A stretch of DNA of 61,851 nt from Sedimentisphaerales bacterium (GCA_016932095.1 JAFGDN010000044.1:1-61851), one strand, 5' to 3'; positions 25,169-34,252 are shown, numbered from the stretch's first letter. The notes: generated from the sequence alone by a model not told the origin. A program made the numbers and translations.

Positions 25169-25196
25169 AAAAACCGTATAAAAGTTGCCGGTTTTT
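25169..25196. terminator. bidirectional terminator between rplU and a histidine kinase gene
   Basis: AAAAACCG (25169-25176) pairs with CGGTTTTT (25189-25196) around a 12-nt loop. The T-run on the plus strand ends rplU. On the minus strand the same hairpin follows the kinase stop and again ends in T residues. Confidence 0.75.
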
Positions 25197-27069
25197 AGAT
25201 TGTCGCCGTCTGGAGTATTTTTTGGGAGACGGTTGCCTGGGCCTTGGGCCAGGTGAAAAAGAAGGTGCTGCCCTTACCAGGTTCGGAGGTCAGCCATATT
25301 TTGCCGTCGTATAATTCGACGATTTTTTGTGTTATTGTAAGTCCTGCGCCGACGCCCTTGTTATCATCGTCTTCGTCTAATGCCTGGAAGAGCTGGAAGA
25401 TTCTGTCGAAATACTTTCTTTCGATGCCAGGCCCGTTATCACTGATGCTGAATCTCCACTGTTTTTCTTCTTCAGTGCAGTCAATTGTAATGTGCCCCTC
25501 TTTTTTATCCATAAACCTGACGGCGTTATTGATTATATTGTAGAAGACCTGGTAGATGTGTTTTTCTTCGCAGAGCAGGGCAGGCAGTTGTTTGATGACG
25601 GTTATTTCGATATTCTCAGGCGGTTTGGCCTGGAGGATGGCTTCCCTGAGCGGCCCGTTAAAGTTAACCAGCCGTTCATTGTGTTTGTTTCTGTCAGTCG
25701 TGGAATATTCAAGGATTGCATTCATAAGTTTATCGACACGCCGGATTCTTTTGGCCAGAAGGTCGAGCTGCTTTCGACCGTTGTCGTCGAATTTGTCGTA
25801 GTAGTCGGTCAGCAGCCATTGCGCAAGCGTGCTGATACCCCGAAGAGGAGTTTTGAGGTCGTGGGCCGTAAGATGGGCGAATTCGTGTAGATGTCTGTTG
25901 GAGCGGATAAGCTTTGACACCGTCGTCTTGAGGTCGGCGTTGAGCTTTTCGAGAGATTTCTCCGCATTTTTGCGCTCGGTAATGTTTCTGTCTATGCCAC
26001 GATATCCGCAAAATTCCCCTTTATCGTCTAAAACCGGTGTTCCGGTTGTCTCCATAATGATGGTACTGCCGTTCTTATGTATAAGGGGATTAACGAAACC
26101 TATAAAACTCTCCCTCCTGTTAAAAGCATCAAATGCCGCCTTCTTGAGCGACTCTTTTACTTCCGGGGCGAAGAAGTCGTAAAAATACTTCTTTCCGACA
26201 ATTTCTTCCGGTTTATAGCCAAGCACTGTTTCTGCGATAGGGCTTGAATAAGTGTATAATCCTTCAGCGTTAACCTCCCATATCCAGTCGCCAGCGTTTA
26301 CGGCTATCTGCTTAAATCGCTCCTCGCTCTTTCGCAGGTCATCTTGTGTCTGCTTGAGCTGTCGAAAGAATCCGCCCGTTCTGTAGATTGTTGCGTTGTC
26401 GGATATTTCCGGGTGGCTGCGTAAATACGCCTGAAGGTATTGTGCCATCTTACGAGGATGTGCCATAATGAACCGGCAGGCACTATCACCTCTGGCTTTA
26501 CACATTATCTCAGAGGCAACCAGCGGAATTCCAAAACTCTCCTCACACCATCCGGATGAATATCCGGCATTCATAGCGCAGACGCAGGAACTGCTCTTCT
26601 TGCCGCTCTTTTCCCACGAATCGGCCTCAAACGAGAATGGGTGGTCGTATATAAGATAGTAATTTTCGTCCGCCGTCGGTTTTGATTCGGCAGATATATC
26701 AACAAAAGCCCATCCCGTATGAGAAAAATGAATTGGTCCTGCGGAAAGCTTCTCTATTGGGTCTTGCAGACCCATTCGTTGATGAAAGTTCCTGGCATCC
26801 ATTTTTCCGATTGTGTGTGCAAAGTCAAAAAGAAGGCTCCTTGCCATTTCCGAGGCCTTGTCCTCTCCCCAGTCCTTGAACATACCCTTTATGGTATCGA
26901 AGAAATCAACCGACATCGAGGCCGCTCTGACAAGGATATACCGTTGGCCGAATACTTCTATCTTGCCCGTCGTCGCATCTTCCTTCTTTTGACTGAAGTA
27001 CGCGCTCACGTACTCTTGAGCTTTCCGGAAAATTGGCTCAAACTGTTCTGGAACGGTTACTGTATCCAA
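25195..27069 (-). CDS. V4R-PAS sensor histidine kinase
   Basis: 624-aa soluble kinase without membrane segments. An N-terminal V4R (4-vinyl reductase-like) small-molecule domain at about 80-215 has cysteines in SSCVCAMNAGYSSGWCEE and CKARGDSACRF. A PAS domain follows at about 245-365 (WIWEVNAEGLYTYSSP ... GYRGIDRNITERK), then a coiled segment, the phosphoacceptor His403 in HLTAHDLKTPLRG, and an ATPase domain with NNAVRFMD, DNGPGIE and GVGAGLTI. The start is TTG 27069 after AAAGG. It is the last of three tandem paralogous kinases; its dimerisation and ATPase parts are very close to those of the next gene upstream. No response regulator is near. The V4R ligand is unknown. Confidence 0.9.
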   Translation of the reverse strand: MDTVTVPEQFEPIFRKAQEYVSAYFSQKKEDATTGKIEVFGQRYILVRAASMSVDFFDTIKGMFKDWGEDKASEMARSLLFDFAHTIGKMDARNFHQRMGLQDPIEKLSAGPIHFSHTGWAFVDISAESKPTADENYYLIYDHPFSFEADSWEKSGKKSSSCVCAMNAGYSSGWCEESFGIPLVASEIMCKARGDSACRFIMAHPRKMAQYLQAYLRSHPEISDNATIYRTGGFFRQLKQTQDDLRKSEERFKQIAVNAGDWIWEVNAEGLYTYSSPIAETVLGYKPEEIVGKKYFYDFFAPEVKESLKKAAFDAFNRRESFIGFVNPLIHKNGSTIIMETTGTPVLDDKGEFCGYRGIDRNITERKNAEKSLEKLNADLKTTVSKLIRSNRHLHEFAHLTAHDLKTPLRGISTLAQWLLTDYYDKFDDNGRKQLDLLAKRIRRVDKLMNAILEYSTTDRNKHNERLVNFNGPLREAILQAKPPENIEITVIKQLPALLCEEKHIYQVFYNIINNAVRFMDKKEGHITIDCTEEEKQWRFSISDNGPGIERKYFDRIFQLFQALDEDDDNKGVGAGLTITQKIVELYDGKIWLTSEPGKGSTFFFTWPKAQATVSQKILQTATI

Positions 27070-27147
27070 CGTATTGCCTTTCCTGCATTGTACCGGAGTT
27101 CACACGATTATCAGATAACGTGCTTTCATTACAGCTGCCTCTCTTCT

Positions 27148-29118
27148 TCAACCAATTATACTTGCCTGCAACTTCGCATTTTTAATCTCAATTTTCTGTT
27201 TTGGTAATGTAAAGAAGAATGTGCTTCCCCGGCCGGGTTCGGAGGTCAGCCATATTTTCCCATCGTAAAGTTCTATGATTTTCTTGGTGATTGACAGGCC
27301 CACGCCCATACCCGGGACGTCGTCGTCATCGTCTAAGGTCTGAAAGAGATGGAAGATTCTATCGAAATGCTGTTTTTCGATACCTGGGCCGTTATCACTG
27401 ACGCTGAATGTCCAATGGTTTTTTTCCTCTGAGCAGTCGATTATTATGTGCCCCTCTGGTTTATTCATAAACTTGACGGCGTTGTCGATGAGATTGTAGA
27501 AAACCAGGTTGATATGTTTTTCATTGCAAATCACGGTGGGCAGGCGTTTTTGAACGGTTATTTTAATATTAGGGGGCGGCTGAACCTGAAGGATGGCTTC
27601 CCCGAGCGGCCCATTAGAGTCAACGAGACGTTCATTGTGCTTGATTCGTGCAATCGTGGAATATTGAAGGATGACATTTATAATTTTATCGATTCTCTGG
27701 ATTCTTTTGACCAGAAGGTTGAGATGCTTTCGACCGTTGTCATCGAATTTATCGTAGTAGTCGGTTAGCAGCCATTGTGCAAGTGTGCCGATGCCTCGCA
27801 GAGGAGTTTTGAGGTCGTGAGCCGTAAGGTGGGCGAATTGGCGAAGCTGCCTGTTGGAACGGATAAGCCGGGACACCGTTGCTTTGAGGTCTGTGTTGAG
27901 CTTTTCGAGAGATTTCTCCGCTTTTATACGTTGGTTTACTTCCTGCTGGAGTTGTCTTTTGGATTTTTCAAGCTCTACGGTTCGTTTTTTGACGATATTT
28001 GCGAGATTGTTGCGATTGGCGCGAAGCTCGGACTCGGCGGCTTTGCGTTTTTCAATTTCGGCTGATAGCGAGTTATGTGTTTCAACAAGGCGTTTTTCGA
28101 TTGCGTTGATGTGGAAGTAAAAGAATAAAACCAGCGTTGAAGCAATAAGAAAGCACAGGGTTGTGACTATTGCCAAAAGCGCGTGCAGCGAGGCATAATC
28201 TTTCGATACGTTTTTGATTACGAGGATGTCGCCGACCTCTCGTCCGCCGGCGTCAAGAAGCCGAAAGAAGCCACCGCGGTAAGATAAACCGTTAAGTTTG
28301 GAGGAAAAGAGCCGGTCTTTGTGCTTATGTCTGGCCTGGTCGGTGGATGTAATGAAATCAGGAGGTATGACAGGAGTGGTCGAGTAAGCAATAACAGAAT
28401 CAGACAGCCGGTCCCAGTCGCCGATTCGTCCCATCATTGTCTGACCTTCCTGCCAGGACCGACGGTCGAGCAGTGATTTGTTTATCAGCACAACCAGGTC
28501 AACGTCGAGCATTTCTTTGAGCTTGAGGGTAATTTTTTCTATCTCCTCGCCGAGTTCAATGAAACCGGCGGGCGAATTTTTGACAAACCACGGCTGGACC
28601 CTGCGCAGGGTGAACGTGCCGTTAGGTCCTAACTCTATTCCCCAGGCGGGTTTTCCCGTCCTCAACGCTGATTGGAGGGTGAATCGGTCTAAACGGTCGT
28701 CGTATCGAACTGGATTGTGGACGCGCAGAAAGCAGGTGTTGTTGATGTCGATGAAATAAAGATGAGTGACTCCGTAATCATTGCGAAATTTAACGAGCAG
28801 GGGGGCGGTGTAATGAAGAAGCGCAGGACGGTCTTTTGCAAGCCAGGCATTCTGGATATTAGGGTCGTTCTCTATAAATTCGGTTGTTGCAGCGAGGAGA
28901 CGGGCGTCGGCGGCAAGGAGCTGATGGAAGGTGCGACACGTGTTGTTGATTTGCTTTGAGGCGTCGTTTGAAATTTGTTGCTGCTTAAGGTTGTAAATGG
29001 CAAGGGAAAAAATGGCCAGAAGCACAAGAATTGAGCTAAAAAGAGGGACCATTACCGGCAGCGTAATACGTTGGTTTTGTGTTATTTGTTTGTCGGGTTG
29101 TGAATCGCCGGGAGTCAT
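27148..29118 (-). CDS. membrane sensor histidine kinase with extracytoplasmic Cache-like domain
   Basis: 656-aa transmembrane kinase. TM1 lies at about 15-35 and an extracytoplasmic sensor at about 40-310 resembles Cache-type ligand domains (YFIDINNTCFLRVHNP...). TM2 lies near 325-345, followed by a long coiled coil, His434 in HLTAHDLKTPLRG and an ATPase domain (DNAVKFMN, DNGPGIE, GMGVGLSI). ATG 29118 is chosen because GGGGAG precedes it; the frame is open 34 codons further but would overlap the upstream kinase. It starts 1 bp after the upstream kinase stop, so they are coupled. The C-terminal half closely resembles the V4R-PAS kinase, showing local duplication with exchange of the sensor. 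Confidence 0.9.
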   Translation of the reverse strand: MTPGDSQPDKQITQNQRITLPVMVPLFSSILVLLAIFSLAIYNLKQQQISNDASKQINNTCRTFHQLLAADARLLAATTEFIENDPNIQNAWLAKDRPALLHYTAPLLVKFRNDYGVTHLYFIDINNTCFLRVHNPVRYDDRLDRFTLQSALRTGKPAWGIELGPNGTFTLRRVQPWFVKNSPAGFIELGEEIEKITLKLKEMLDVDLVVLINKSLLDRRSWQEGQTMMGRIGDWDRLSDSVIAYSTTPVIPPDFITSTDQARHKHKDRLFSSKLNGLSYRGGFFRLLDAGGREVGDILVIKNVSKDYASLHALLAIVTTLCFLIASTLVLFFYFHINAIEKRLVETHNSLSAEIEKRKAAESELRANRNNLANIVKKRTVELEKSKRQLQQEVNQRIKAEKSLEKLNTDLKATVSRLIRSNRQLRQFAHLTAHDLKTPLRGIGTLAQWLLTDYYDKFDDNGRKHLNLLVKRIQRIDKIINVILQYSTIARIKHNERLVDSNGPLGEAILQVQPPPNIKITVQKRLPTVICNEKHINLVFYNLIDNAVKFMNKPEGHIIIDCSEEKNHWTFSVSDNGPGIEKQHFDRIFHLFQTLDDDDDVPGMGVGLSITKKIIELYDGKIWLTSEPGRGSTFFFTLPKQKIEIKNAKLQASIIG

Positions 29119-29119
29119 A

Positions 29120-29896
29120 TCATCTCCCCGTTGTTTTATTTTCCGCCGCGCCGGCAGAGGCAAGGAGCTGTTCGTCAGATGAGGATTTTGGCAGTGTGAA
29201 GAAAAACGTGCTGCCTTCACCGATTTTTGAATTCAGCCATATTTTACCGCCGTATAGTGTTACGATTTTTTTTGCTATTGTAAGGCCCATCCCGGTTGTT
29301 TCGAGCTGGTCTTTGGCCTGCAATGTCTGGAAAATCTTGAAGATTCTTTCGAAATGCTGCTGTTCGATTCCCGGGCCGTTGTCGGATACGCTGAACTCCC
29401 AGAATCCGTCTTTTTCCTCGCAGGCGACTTTGACGACGCCTTCGGATTTGTTCATAAACCGGACGGCGTTGCCAATCAGGTTGGCAAAGACCTGCTGTAT
29501 TCGGGTTGGTTCCGAGGTAATAACCGGCAACTGGTTTTCGACGGTAATATGTATATTGGGGGGCGCGGCGAGCGCGTCGATGATTTGAGGCAGTAGCTTA
29601 TTTAGGTCGATGGGAACCGGCTGCTCTGTGACTCGTCCGATTCGTGAGTATTGAAGAACGCCGTCCATAAGGCTCTGCATACGCTTGACCCGGCTGGTAA
29701 GCAGGTTTAGCTGTTCCTTTCCATCGTTATCAAACTTGTCCGCGTAGTCAGAAGCAAGCCAGTCGGTCAGGGCGCTGATGGCGCGAAGCGGCGCCTTCAA
29801 GTCGTGCGAGATGGTATACACGAAGTCATTAAATTCCTGCTCGACGCTTTGGAGCTTTTTTTGAAGCTCAGCGTACTTTTCCTCTGATATACCCAT
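29120..29896 (-). CDS. short histidine kinase without sensor domain
   Basis: About 258-aa kinase made almost only of a short coiled coil, the phosphoacceptor helix (His31 in SHDLKAPLRA) and an ATPase domain (IGNAVRFMN, DNGPGIE, GMGLTIAKKI). No sensor or membrane part is present, so its input must come from a partner protein or from heteromeric pairing with the neighbouring kinases. ATG 29896 is preceded by GGGGGA; an in-frame TTG lies at 29911. It is the first gene of a three-kinase unit on the minus strand and couples to the next with a 1-bp gap. Confidence 0.88.
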   Translation of the reverse strand: MGISEEKYAELQKKLQSVEQEFNDFVYTISHDLKAPLRAISALTDWLASDYADKFDNDGKEQLNLLTSRVKRMQSLMDGVLQYSRIGRVTEQPVPIDLNKLLPQIIDALAAPPNIHITVENQLPVITSEPTRIQQVFANLIGNAVRFMNKSEGVVKVACEEKDGFWEFSVSDNGPGIEQQHFERIFKIFQTLQAKDQLETTGMGLTIAKKIVTLYGGKIWLNSKIGEGSTFFFTLPKSSSDEQLLASAGAAENKTTGR

Positions 29897-30057
29897 AGGT
29901 AAATCCCCCAACTTTTTTATCAGGCGTTTATCAAGCTTTTACAAAAGGGTATGTTCTTTATATCGTTTGTTGATAGCAGGTTATTAAGAGAAGAATGAGG
30001 GTTTTTCTTCAAGATGTGTTATTTTTACATAAAGTTTGGGAATTACGGACGATAAGA

Positions 30058-30078
30058 AAAGCCGCCTTTCCGCGGTCC
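30058..30078 (-). terminator. possible terminator after the membrane-anchored unknown gene
   Basis: On the minus strand CCGC and GCGG form a short stem around GGAAAG, followed by CTTTTC. It lies 23 bp after the stop of the 30101-30796 gene. Confidence 0.35.
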
Positions 30079-30100
30079 GATAATGTGATGAACTTTGAAT

Positions 30101-30796
30101 TCAGTTGGTTTTTGATTCTGGAATGGGGATAAGGGAAATGGTTAGTTTCCCGTCGTCGAGGACGAGGTTTGAAACCCGCAGCATTTTATTATACATTTCA
30201 AACGTCGGCTCAAACGGCTCATCATTCAGCAGCGACCGGCATATTTGGGCGGCAATATCGTCGGGGTCGTTTCCCGTCGAAGTGAGCCAGTCCGAGTATG
30301 CTTTCTTTCCCATCGACAACGCGAGAGGCGTTATATCGACTGCGCCAATTGAGACGTTGTTGACGTTCAGGATTAACTGTCCCTGTTTGTTGATGGAGGG
30401 CATAAGCTTGATTGAGACGAAAAGGTCGATGGGCGTGGACCCGACGGTGGCCATAAGGATTATATGGTCCGGCAGAAAAATAACCTGCGGGTCGGTCAGC
30501 GTGATGCTGTCCAATTGCAGGGGCAAAGGCCAGCGGGCTATGATGTCGTTTAGGCCGTCCTGCGTGATAACGATTTCAAACGGCTCGCCGAGCTGTGAGC
30601 CGTTATAGAGCTTGGGAAGAATTTGATGGGTCACGTACGGGCTTATCAGATTTTTGTCGGCGACTTTAACGGGTGCGTATCGGCCGGGCCTGTGGGTAAT
30701 CAGAACAAGAGCAAATACGAGCAGCGTCAAAATGAAAAGCGACGCGAGCCAGAGATATTTTTTTATTTTTTTCAATTTTGGTAAATCTTTTTTCAT
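30101..30796 (-). CDS. membrane-anchored protein of unknown function
   Basis: About 231-aa protein with a basic start (KKDLPKLKKIKKY) and one membrane helix at about residues 15-37. A soluble part, probably outside the cytoplasmic membrane, follows. The pattern of alternating strands (ITLTDPQVIFLPDHIILMATVG, LILNVNNVSIGAVDI, LVLDDGKLTISLIPI) resembles lipid-binding or DUF-type tubular domains, but I do not recognise a family. ATG 30796 is taken; a TTG at 30811 is in frame. It is transcribed away from pyrF and is separated from the kinase unit by a 189-bp gap. Confidence 0.6.
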   Translation of the reverse strand: MKKDLPKLKKIKKYLWLASLFILTLLVFALVLITHRPGRYAPVKVADKNLISPYVTHQILPKLYNGSQLGEPFEIVITQDGLNDIIARWPLPLQLDSITLTDPQVIFLPDHIILMATVGSTPIDLFVSIKLMPSINKQGQLILNVNNVSIGAVDITPLALSMGKKAYSDWLTSTGNDPDDIAAQICRSLLNDEPFEPTFEMYNKMLRVSNLVLDDGKLTISLIPIPESKTN

Positions 30797-30938
30797 CACA
30801 TTCAAACTCAATGCTTGTTAGAAATCCATCGAGCGGTTATAGTAAGTGTTCGGATACCAAAAGTAAACCTGCCAGTGTCGGGTAAATCCGCTGGTGGCGG
30901 ATAAAACTGAGAAATTTATAGAAAGGAATGATTTTACT

Positions 30939-31889
30939 ATGTCAAACCACTTTGGAGACCGGCTTTTTGATTCAGTGAAGATTAAGCGAACGCCGTTGAT
31001 TGTCGGGCTGGACCCGGTTTACAGCCGGCTTCCCGCGGCGATAACAAGCAGGAAAGATATGAACGACGAATTCGACGCGGCCTCGGCGGTTGACGCGATT
31101 TTCGATTACTGCACGCAGGTGCTGAGAATTGTTGCGCCGATGGTTCCGGCGGTGAAAATAAATATCGCGTTTTTTGAAAAATATCTCTGGGAAGGGATTG
31201 AGACGTTCTACTCACTTATTACTGAAGCCAATGAATTAGGCATCGAAGTTATCGGCGACGTCAAGCGGGGCGACGTCGGTCATACGGCCGAGGCGTACGC
31301 GTCGGCGCACCTCGAAAACCCGGAATTGGCCGGCCTGGAAGACACCCTGGCGCCGGACGCGATAACGGTAAACGGTTTCGCGGGCGCCGAGGCGATTGAG
31401 CCGTTCGCCGCGACCGCGACCAAAAACGGCAAAGGCGTCTTCGTATGGGTCCGCGCGAGCAACCCGGGCGCAGCCGTGATTCAGGATTGCGTTTGCGAAG
31501 GCGGACAAAAGGTTTACGAGAAAATCGCGGCCGTTGTCGCCGATTTCGCGAACAAGCCTGAATGTATCGGCAAGGCTGGCTACAGCAATATCGGTATGGT
31601 AGTCGGCGGCACAAGCCCCGAGGAGACCAAAGAGCTTCGTAAAAAATATGAAAAGGTCTGGTTCTTAATACCGGGTTACGGCTCACAGGGCGCCTCTGCC
31701 GCGGATTGTATCCGGTTCTGCAAAAAAGACGGCTCAGGCGCATTGATTAACGCCTCTCGCTCGATTATTTACGCCTACCAGAATCCTAAATACACCGAGC
31801 AGTTCGGCGACAACTGGAAAAAGTGCATCGAGCAGGCCGTCATCGACGCAAAATTAGACATCGCAAAAGCCGTCCAAGACGCATTGTAG
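30939..31889 (+). CDS. pyrF: orotidine 5'-phosphate decarboxylase (type 2)
   Basis: Makes UMP, the last step of pyrimidine synthesis. The 316-aa length and sequence fit the longer type 2 subfamily. The catalytic block is GDVKRGDVGHTAEAYA with the Asp-Lys-Asp residues, preceded by VKINIAFFE and followed by FLIPGYGSQG. ATG 30939 is preceded by GAAAGGAAT; an open extension to 30894 lacks a site. Its stop lies 30 bp before the nucleotidyltransferase gene at 31920. Confidence 0.93.
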   Translation: MSNHFGDRLFDSVKIKRTPLIVGLDPVYSRLPAAITSRKDMNDEFDAASAVDAIFDYCTQVLRIVAPMVPAVKINIAFFEKYLWEGIETFYSLITEANELGIEVIGDVKRGDVGHTAEAYASAHLENPELAGLEDTLAPDAITVNGFAGAEAIEPFAATATKNGKGVFVWVRASNPGAAVIQDCVCEGGQKVYEKIAAVVADFANKPECIGKAGYSNIGMVVGGTSPEETKELRKKYEKVWFLIPGYGSQGASAADCIRFCKKDGSGALINASRSIIYAYQNPKYTEQFGDNWKKCIEQAVIDAKLDIAKAVQDAL

Positions 31890-31913
31890 CTAACATAGTT
31901 TTCAGAGTATAAT
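31884..31913 (+). promoter_or_regulatory. promoter predicting a leaderless transcript
   Basis: TTGTAG (31884-31889), 18-bp spacer, perfect TATAAT (31908-31913). The expected start site coincides with the ATG at 31920, and no ribosome site is present. Confidence 0.5.
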
Positions 31914-31919
31914 AAGAAT

Positions 31920-32231
31920 ATGATTGATTTGATTGAAAAAACTCTCAATGAGTTGAAACGATTATGTGTTAGGTATCATGTACAACGACTTGAGCTTATC
32001 GGTTCTGCTGTAACAGGTGAGAGGTTTGATAGGAAGAAAAGCGACATCGATTTTCTCGTTGAGTTTCAGCCGTTGAAAGAGGGCGAATACGCCGACACCT
32101 ATTTTGGATTACTTGAGGCATTGGAATCGCTTTTCAACAGACACGTTGACCTCGTAATGGTTCGCGCCGTGAAGAATCCTTATTTTCTCGAAGCCATAAG
32201 TAAAAGCCGGAAGGTGCTTTATGCACCTTGA
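31920..32231 (+). CDS. MntA-like minimal nucleotidyltransferase, second copy
   Basis: 103-aa protein with GSAVTGERFDRKKSDIDFLVEF, the nucleotidyltransferase GS...DxD motif, related to the gene at 16007-16315. Such proteins are usually the antitoxin part of a pair with a HEPN RNase. Here a short frame opens at ATG 32221, overlapping its stop, but runs at once into a palindromic repeat (32254-32273) and ends at 32289 after 22 codons, so no partner remains. It has no ribosome site, and a TATAAT just 6 nt upstream suggests a leaderless message. Confidence 0.78.
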   Translation: MIDLIEKTLNELKRLCVRYHVQRLELIGSAVTGERFDRKKSDIDFLVEFQPLKEGEYADTYFGLLEALESLFNRHVDLVMVRAVKNPYFLEAISKSRKVLYAP

Positions 32232-32253
32232 GGTGAACCAATCGCCGTCTGTC

Positions 32254-32273
32254 ATTCCTGCACAAGCAGGAAT
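32254..32273. repeat. REP-like palindrome (ATTCCTGC-ACAA-GCAGGAAT)
   Basis: A perfect 8-bp stem with a 4-nt loop, of the widespread GTCATTCC...GGAATCC type that reads as VIPAQAGI when translated. It lies directly after the second nucleotidyltransferase gene where a HEPN partner would be expected. Confidence 0.7.
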
Positions 32274-32285
32274 CCAGCTTTACGC

Positions 32286-32327
32286 TTGACGCAACCGTAA
32301 CGAGCTGCGCAACCGTAACCGTCTAAC
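32286..32327. repeat. 42-bp dispersed repeat, copy 1
   Basis: Starts TTGACG and ends TAAC, with CGCAACCG-type units inside. It matches 54661-54702 at 37 of 42 positions without gaps. It lies 14 bp upstream of murD. Confidence 0.75.
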
Positions 32328-32341
32328 GCAACCTTAATTGA

Positions 32342-33694
32342 ATGATGGAAGATTTTTTTAAGGACAAAACTGTTTTGGTAATGGGCCTTGGGCGATTCGG
32401 GGGAGGGGTGGATGTTGTCAAGTTCGCCTGCAAGAAGGGTGCGAAGGTCATCGTTACCGATTTGGCGAAGCAGGACGCGCTGGCGGAATCAATCGGGCAA
32501 TTGGAAGGGCTGGTTGTTGAATATCATCTCGGCTCGCACGAGCCGGCTGATTTTGAAACGGCCGATATGGTGGTTGTTAATCCTGCCGTGCCGCTCGATA
32601 ATAAATTTGTTCAGATTGCGCTCAAGGCAGGGAGAAAGATTACATCGCAAATAGAACTATTCTTTGAACTTTGCCCAGCCGCGATAATCGGCGTAACCGG
32701 CGCAAACGGCAAAAGCACGACGACCGCATTGACGGCGCATATATTGCGAAGTCAAAGCGACAGACACATTTGGTTAAGCGGCAATATCGGCAATGAGCCG
32801 ATGTTGACGATTGTTGATAAGATAAAGCCCGATGATTTGGTGGTGCTGGAGCTGTCGAGTTTTCAAATTGAGCAATTGGCACAAAGTAAAAAAGCCACGC
32901 AGGTTGCCTTATTGACCAACCTTACGCTAAATCACTTGGACCGGTATAAAACGTTCGAGCGATACTGCGACGCAAAGCGGCTTATTTTTGATAATCAGAA
33001 GCTCGATGAGAAAGAGCCGGCGATTTCGATTTTCAACGGCGAGGATAAAGTGGGCAGCGAATGGTTTGAGAAATACGGCAAAGACGCGGGACGGCTTTGT
33101 ATAAAATTCTCGCCTGACGACATACCAGGCGAAATCAGGGCAAAATTTGGTCTGCCGGGAAGGGCGAATCTTTCAAATCTGGCAGCCGCTGTGGCTGTTG
33201 CCCGAAATTTCGGCGTTACTAACGATGAAATTGTAAATTGCCTGTCGGCTTTCAAGGCGCTGCCGCATCGATTGCAGCTTGTCGCTGAAGGCAGGGGGGT
33301 GAAATGGTTCAACGACTCCAAAGCAACCACCCCTGATAGTGCAATCGTTGCCCTTGAGGCGTTCGACTGCCCCATAATCATCATTACGGGCGGCTACGAC
33401 AAGCACATCCCCTTCGATGAATTTGGCCGGAAAATAGCCCAGAAAGCAAAGGCGGCGATTCTTATAGGCCAGACCGCCCAGGTCATAGCCATGAACATCA
33501 CAAAACACCCCCAAAACCGAGCAAAAATCAAATTTGCTGAAACGCTTGAAGAAGCGGTTAAATCGGCAAATGAGCTGGCCGAAAAAGGCGACGTTGTTGT
33601 GCTTAGCCCCGCCTGTGCCAGCTACGATATGTTCGAGAATTACCGGCAGCGAGGGCAGCAGTTTATTGATTTAGCAGGTAAGTTTGCCCGCTGA
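32342..33694 (+). CDS. murD: UDP-N-acetylmuramoylalanine-D-glutamate ligase
   Basis: Cytoplasmic Mur ligase that adds D-glutamate to UDP-MurNAc-L-Ala. The 450-aa protein has an N-terminal Rossmann part (VLVMGLGRFGGG), the ATP loop GVTGANGKSTTTAL, LELSSFQIEQL, NLTLNHLDRY and the C-terminal WFNDSKATTPDS block with GGYDKHIPFDEF. Full length. ATG 32342 and 32345 are equally possible, with no strong ribosome site; the gap upstream is filled by repeats. It is separated from ftsW-murG by 22 kb, so the division cluster is scattered. Confidence 0.94.
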   Translation: MMEDFFKDKTVLVMGLGRFGGGVDVVKFACKKGAKVIVTDLAKQDALAESIGQLEGLVVEYHLGSHEPADFETADMVVVNPAVPLDNKFVQIALKAGRKITSQIELFFELCPAAIIGVTGANGKSTTTALTAHILRSQSDRHIWLSGNIGNEPMLTIVDKIKPDDLVVLELSSFQIEQLAQSKKATQVALLTNLTLNHLDRYKTFERYCDAKRLIFDNQKLDEKEPAISIFNGEDKVGSEWFEKYGKDAGRLCIKFSPDDIPGEIRAKFGLPGRANLSNLAAAVAVARNFGVTNDEIVNCLSAFKALPHRLQLVAEGRGVKWFNDSKATTPDSAIVALEAFDCPIIIITGGYDKHIPFDEFGRKIAQKAKAAILIGQTAQVIAMNITKHPQNRAKIKFAETLEEAVKSANELAEKGDVVVLSPACASYDMFENYRQRGQQFIDLAGKFAR

Positions 33695-33865
33695 TTATAG
33701 GAACATCTGCCTCAGCAGGCATTGATTATTGAGCGCAGAAGGGGTTATAAAATCATCAATTATCGTTTGTCAGTCATCGGTCCTAAAGTCATTACTCGAA
33801 ATCGTCGAAGCGCACTATGAAAACACACTTTTGTTTACTAAGTTTTATCTTGTGGAGGATTGATT

Positions 33866-34252
33866 ATGGAGAACATATTAGAACGCCGGAGAGAGCAGCG
33901 GTTGCGGTATCAATGGCCGGTATGGTTCGCGGAGGACTTTCAGGGGTTGCTTTATCAGGGTCAAATGGTGGACGTTTCGAGCACGGGTGCGGCTTTCACC
34001 TGTTTTGCCAGGGGCTGCCCGTATCCGGGCCAGCAAATAACCGCCCGCATAAACGTTCCTTATTATCACTCCGACGCCAGTTTCGACGTTAACGAATTTA
34101 TCCAGGCCGGCTCCGTCTGCCGGATTGACCACCTGCCAAACGGGCTTCGACGAATCGCGATAAAATTCTTTCATCCCCTGCCTTACAAACCAGGCGAACA
34201 CGCAAATAAGCAATTTGAAGCGCCGCTTTTCACAGGAGCGGCGATGATGTAG
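33866..34252 (+). CDS. PilZ-domain protein
   Basis: 128-aa protein consisting mainly of one PilZ domain: RRREQRLRYQW at the N-terminus (RxxxR) and DVSSTGAAF (D/NxSxxG), the two parts that bind cyclic di-GMP. ATG 33866 follows GTGGAGGA with ideal spacing; an in-frame TTG at 33860 is less likely. It is a single gene followed by tRNA-Lys on the other strand. It may be a stand-alone c-di-GMP receptor, but target and pathway cannot be read here. Confidence 0.85.
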   Translation: MENILERRREQRLRYQWPVWFAEDFQGLLYQGQMVDVSSTGAAFTCFARGCPYPGQQITARINVPYYHSDASFDVNEFIQAGSVCRIDHLPNGLRRIAIKFFHPLPYKPGEHANKQFEAPLFTGAAMM

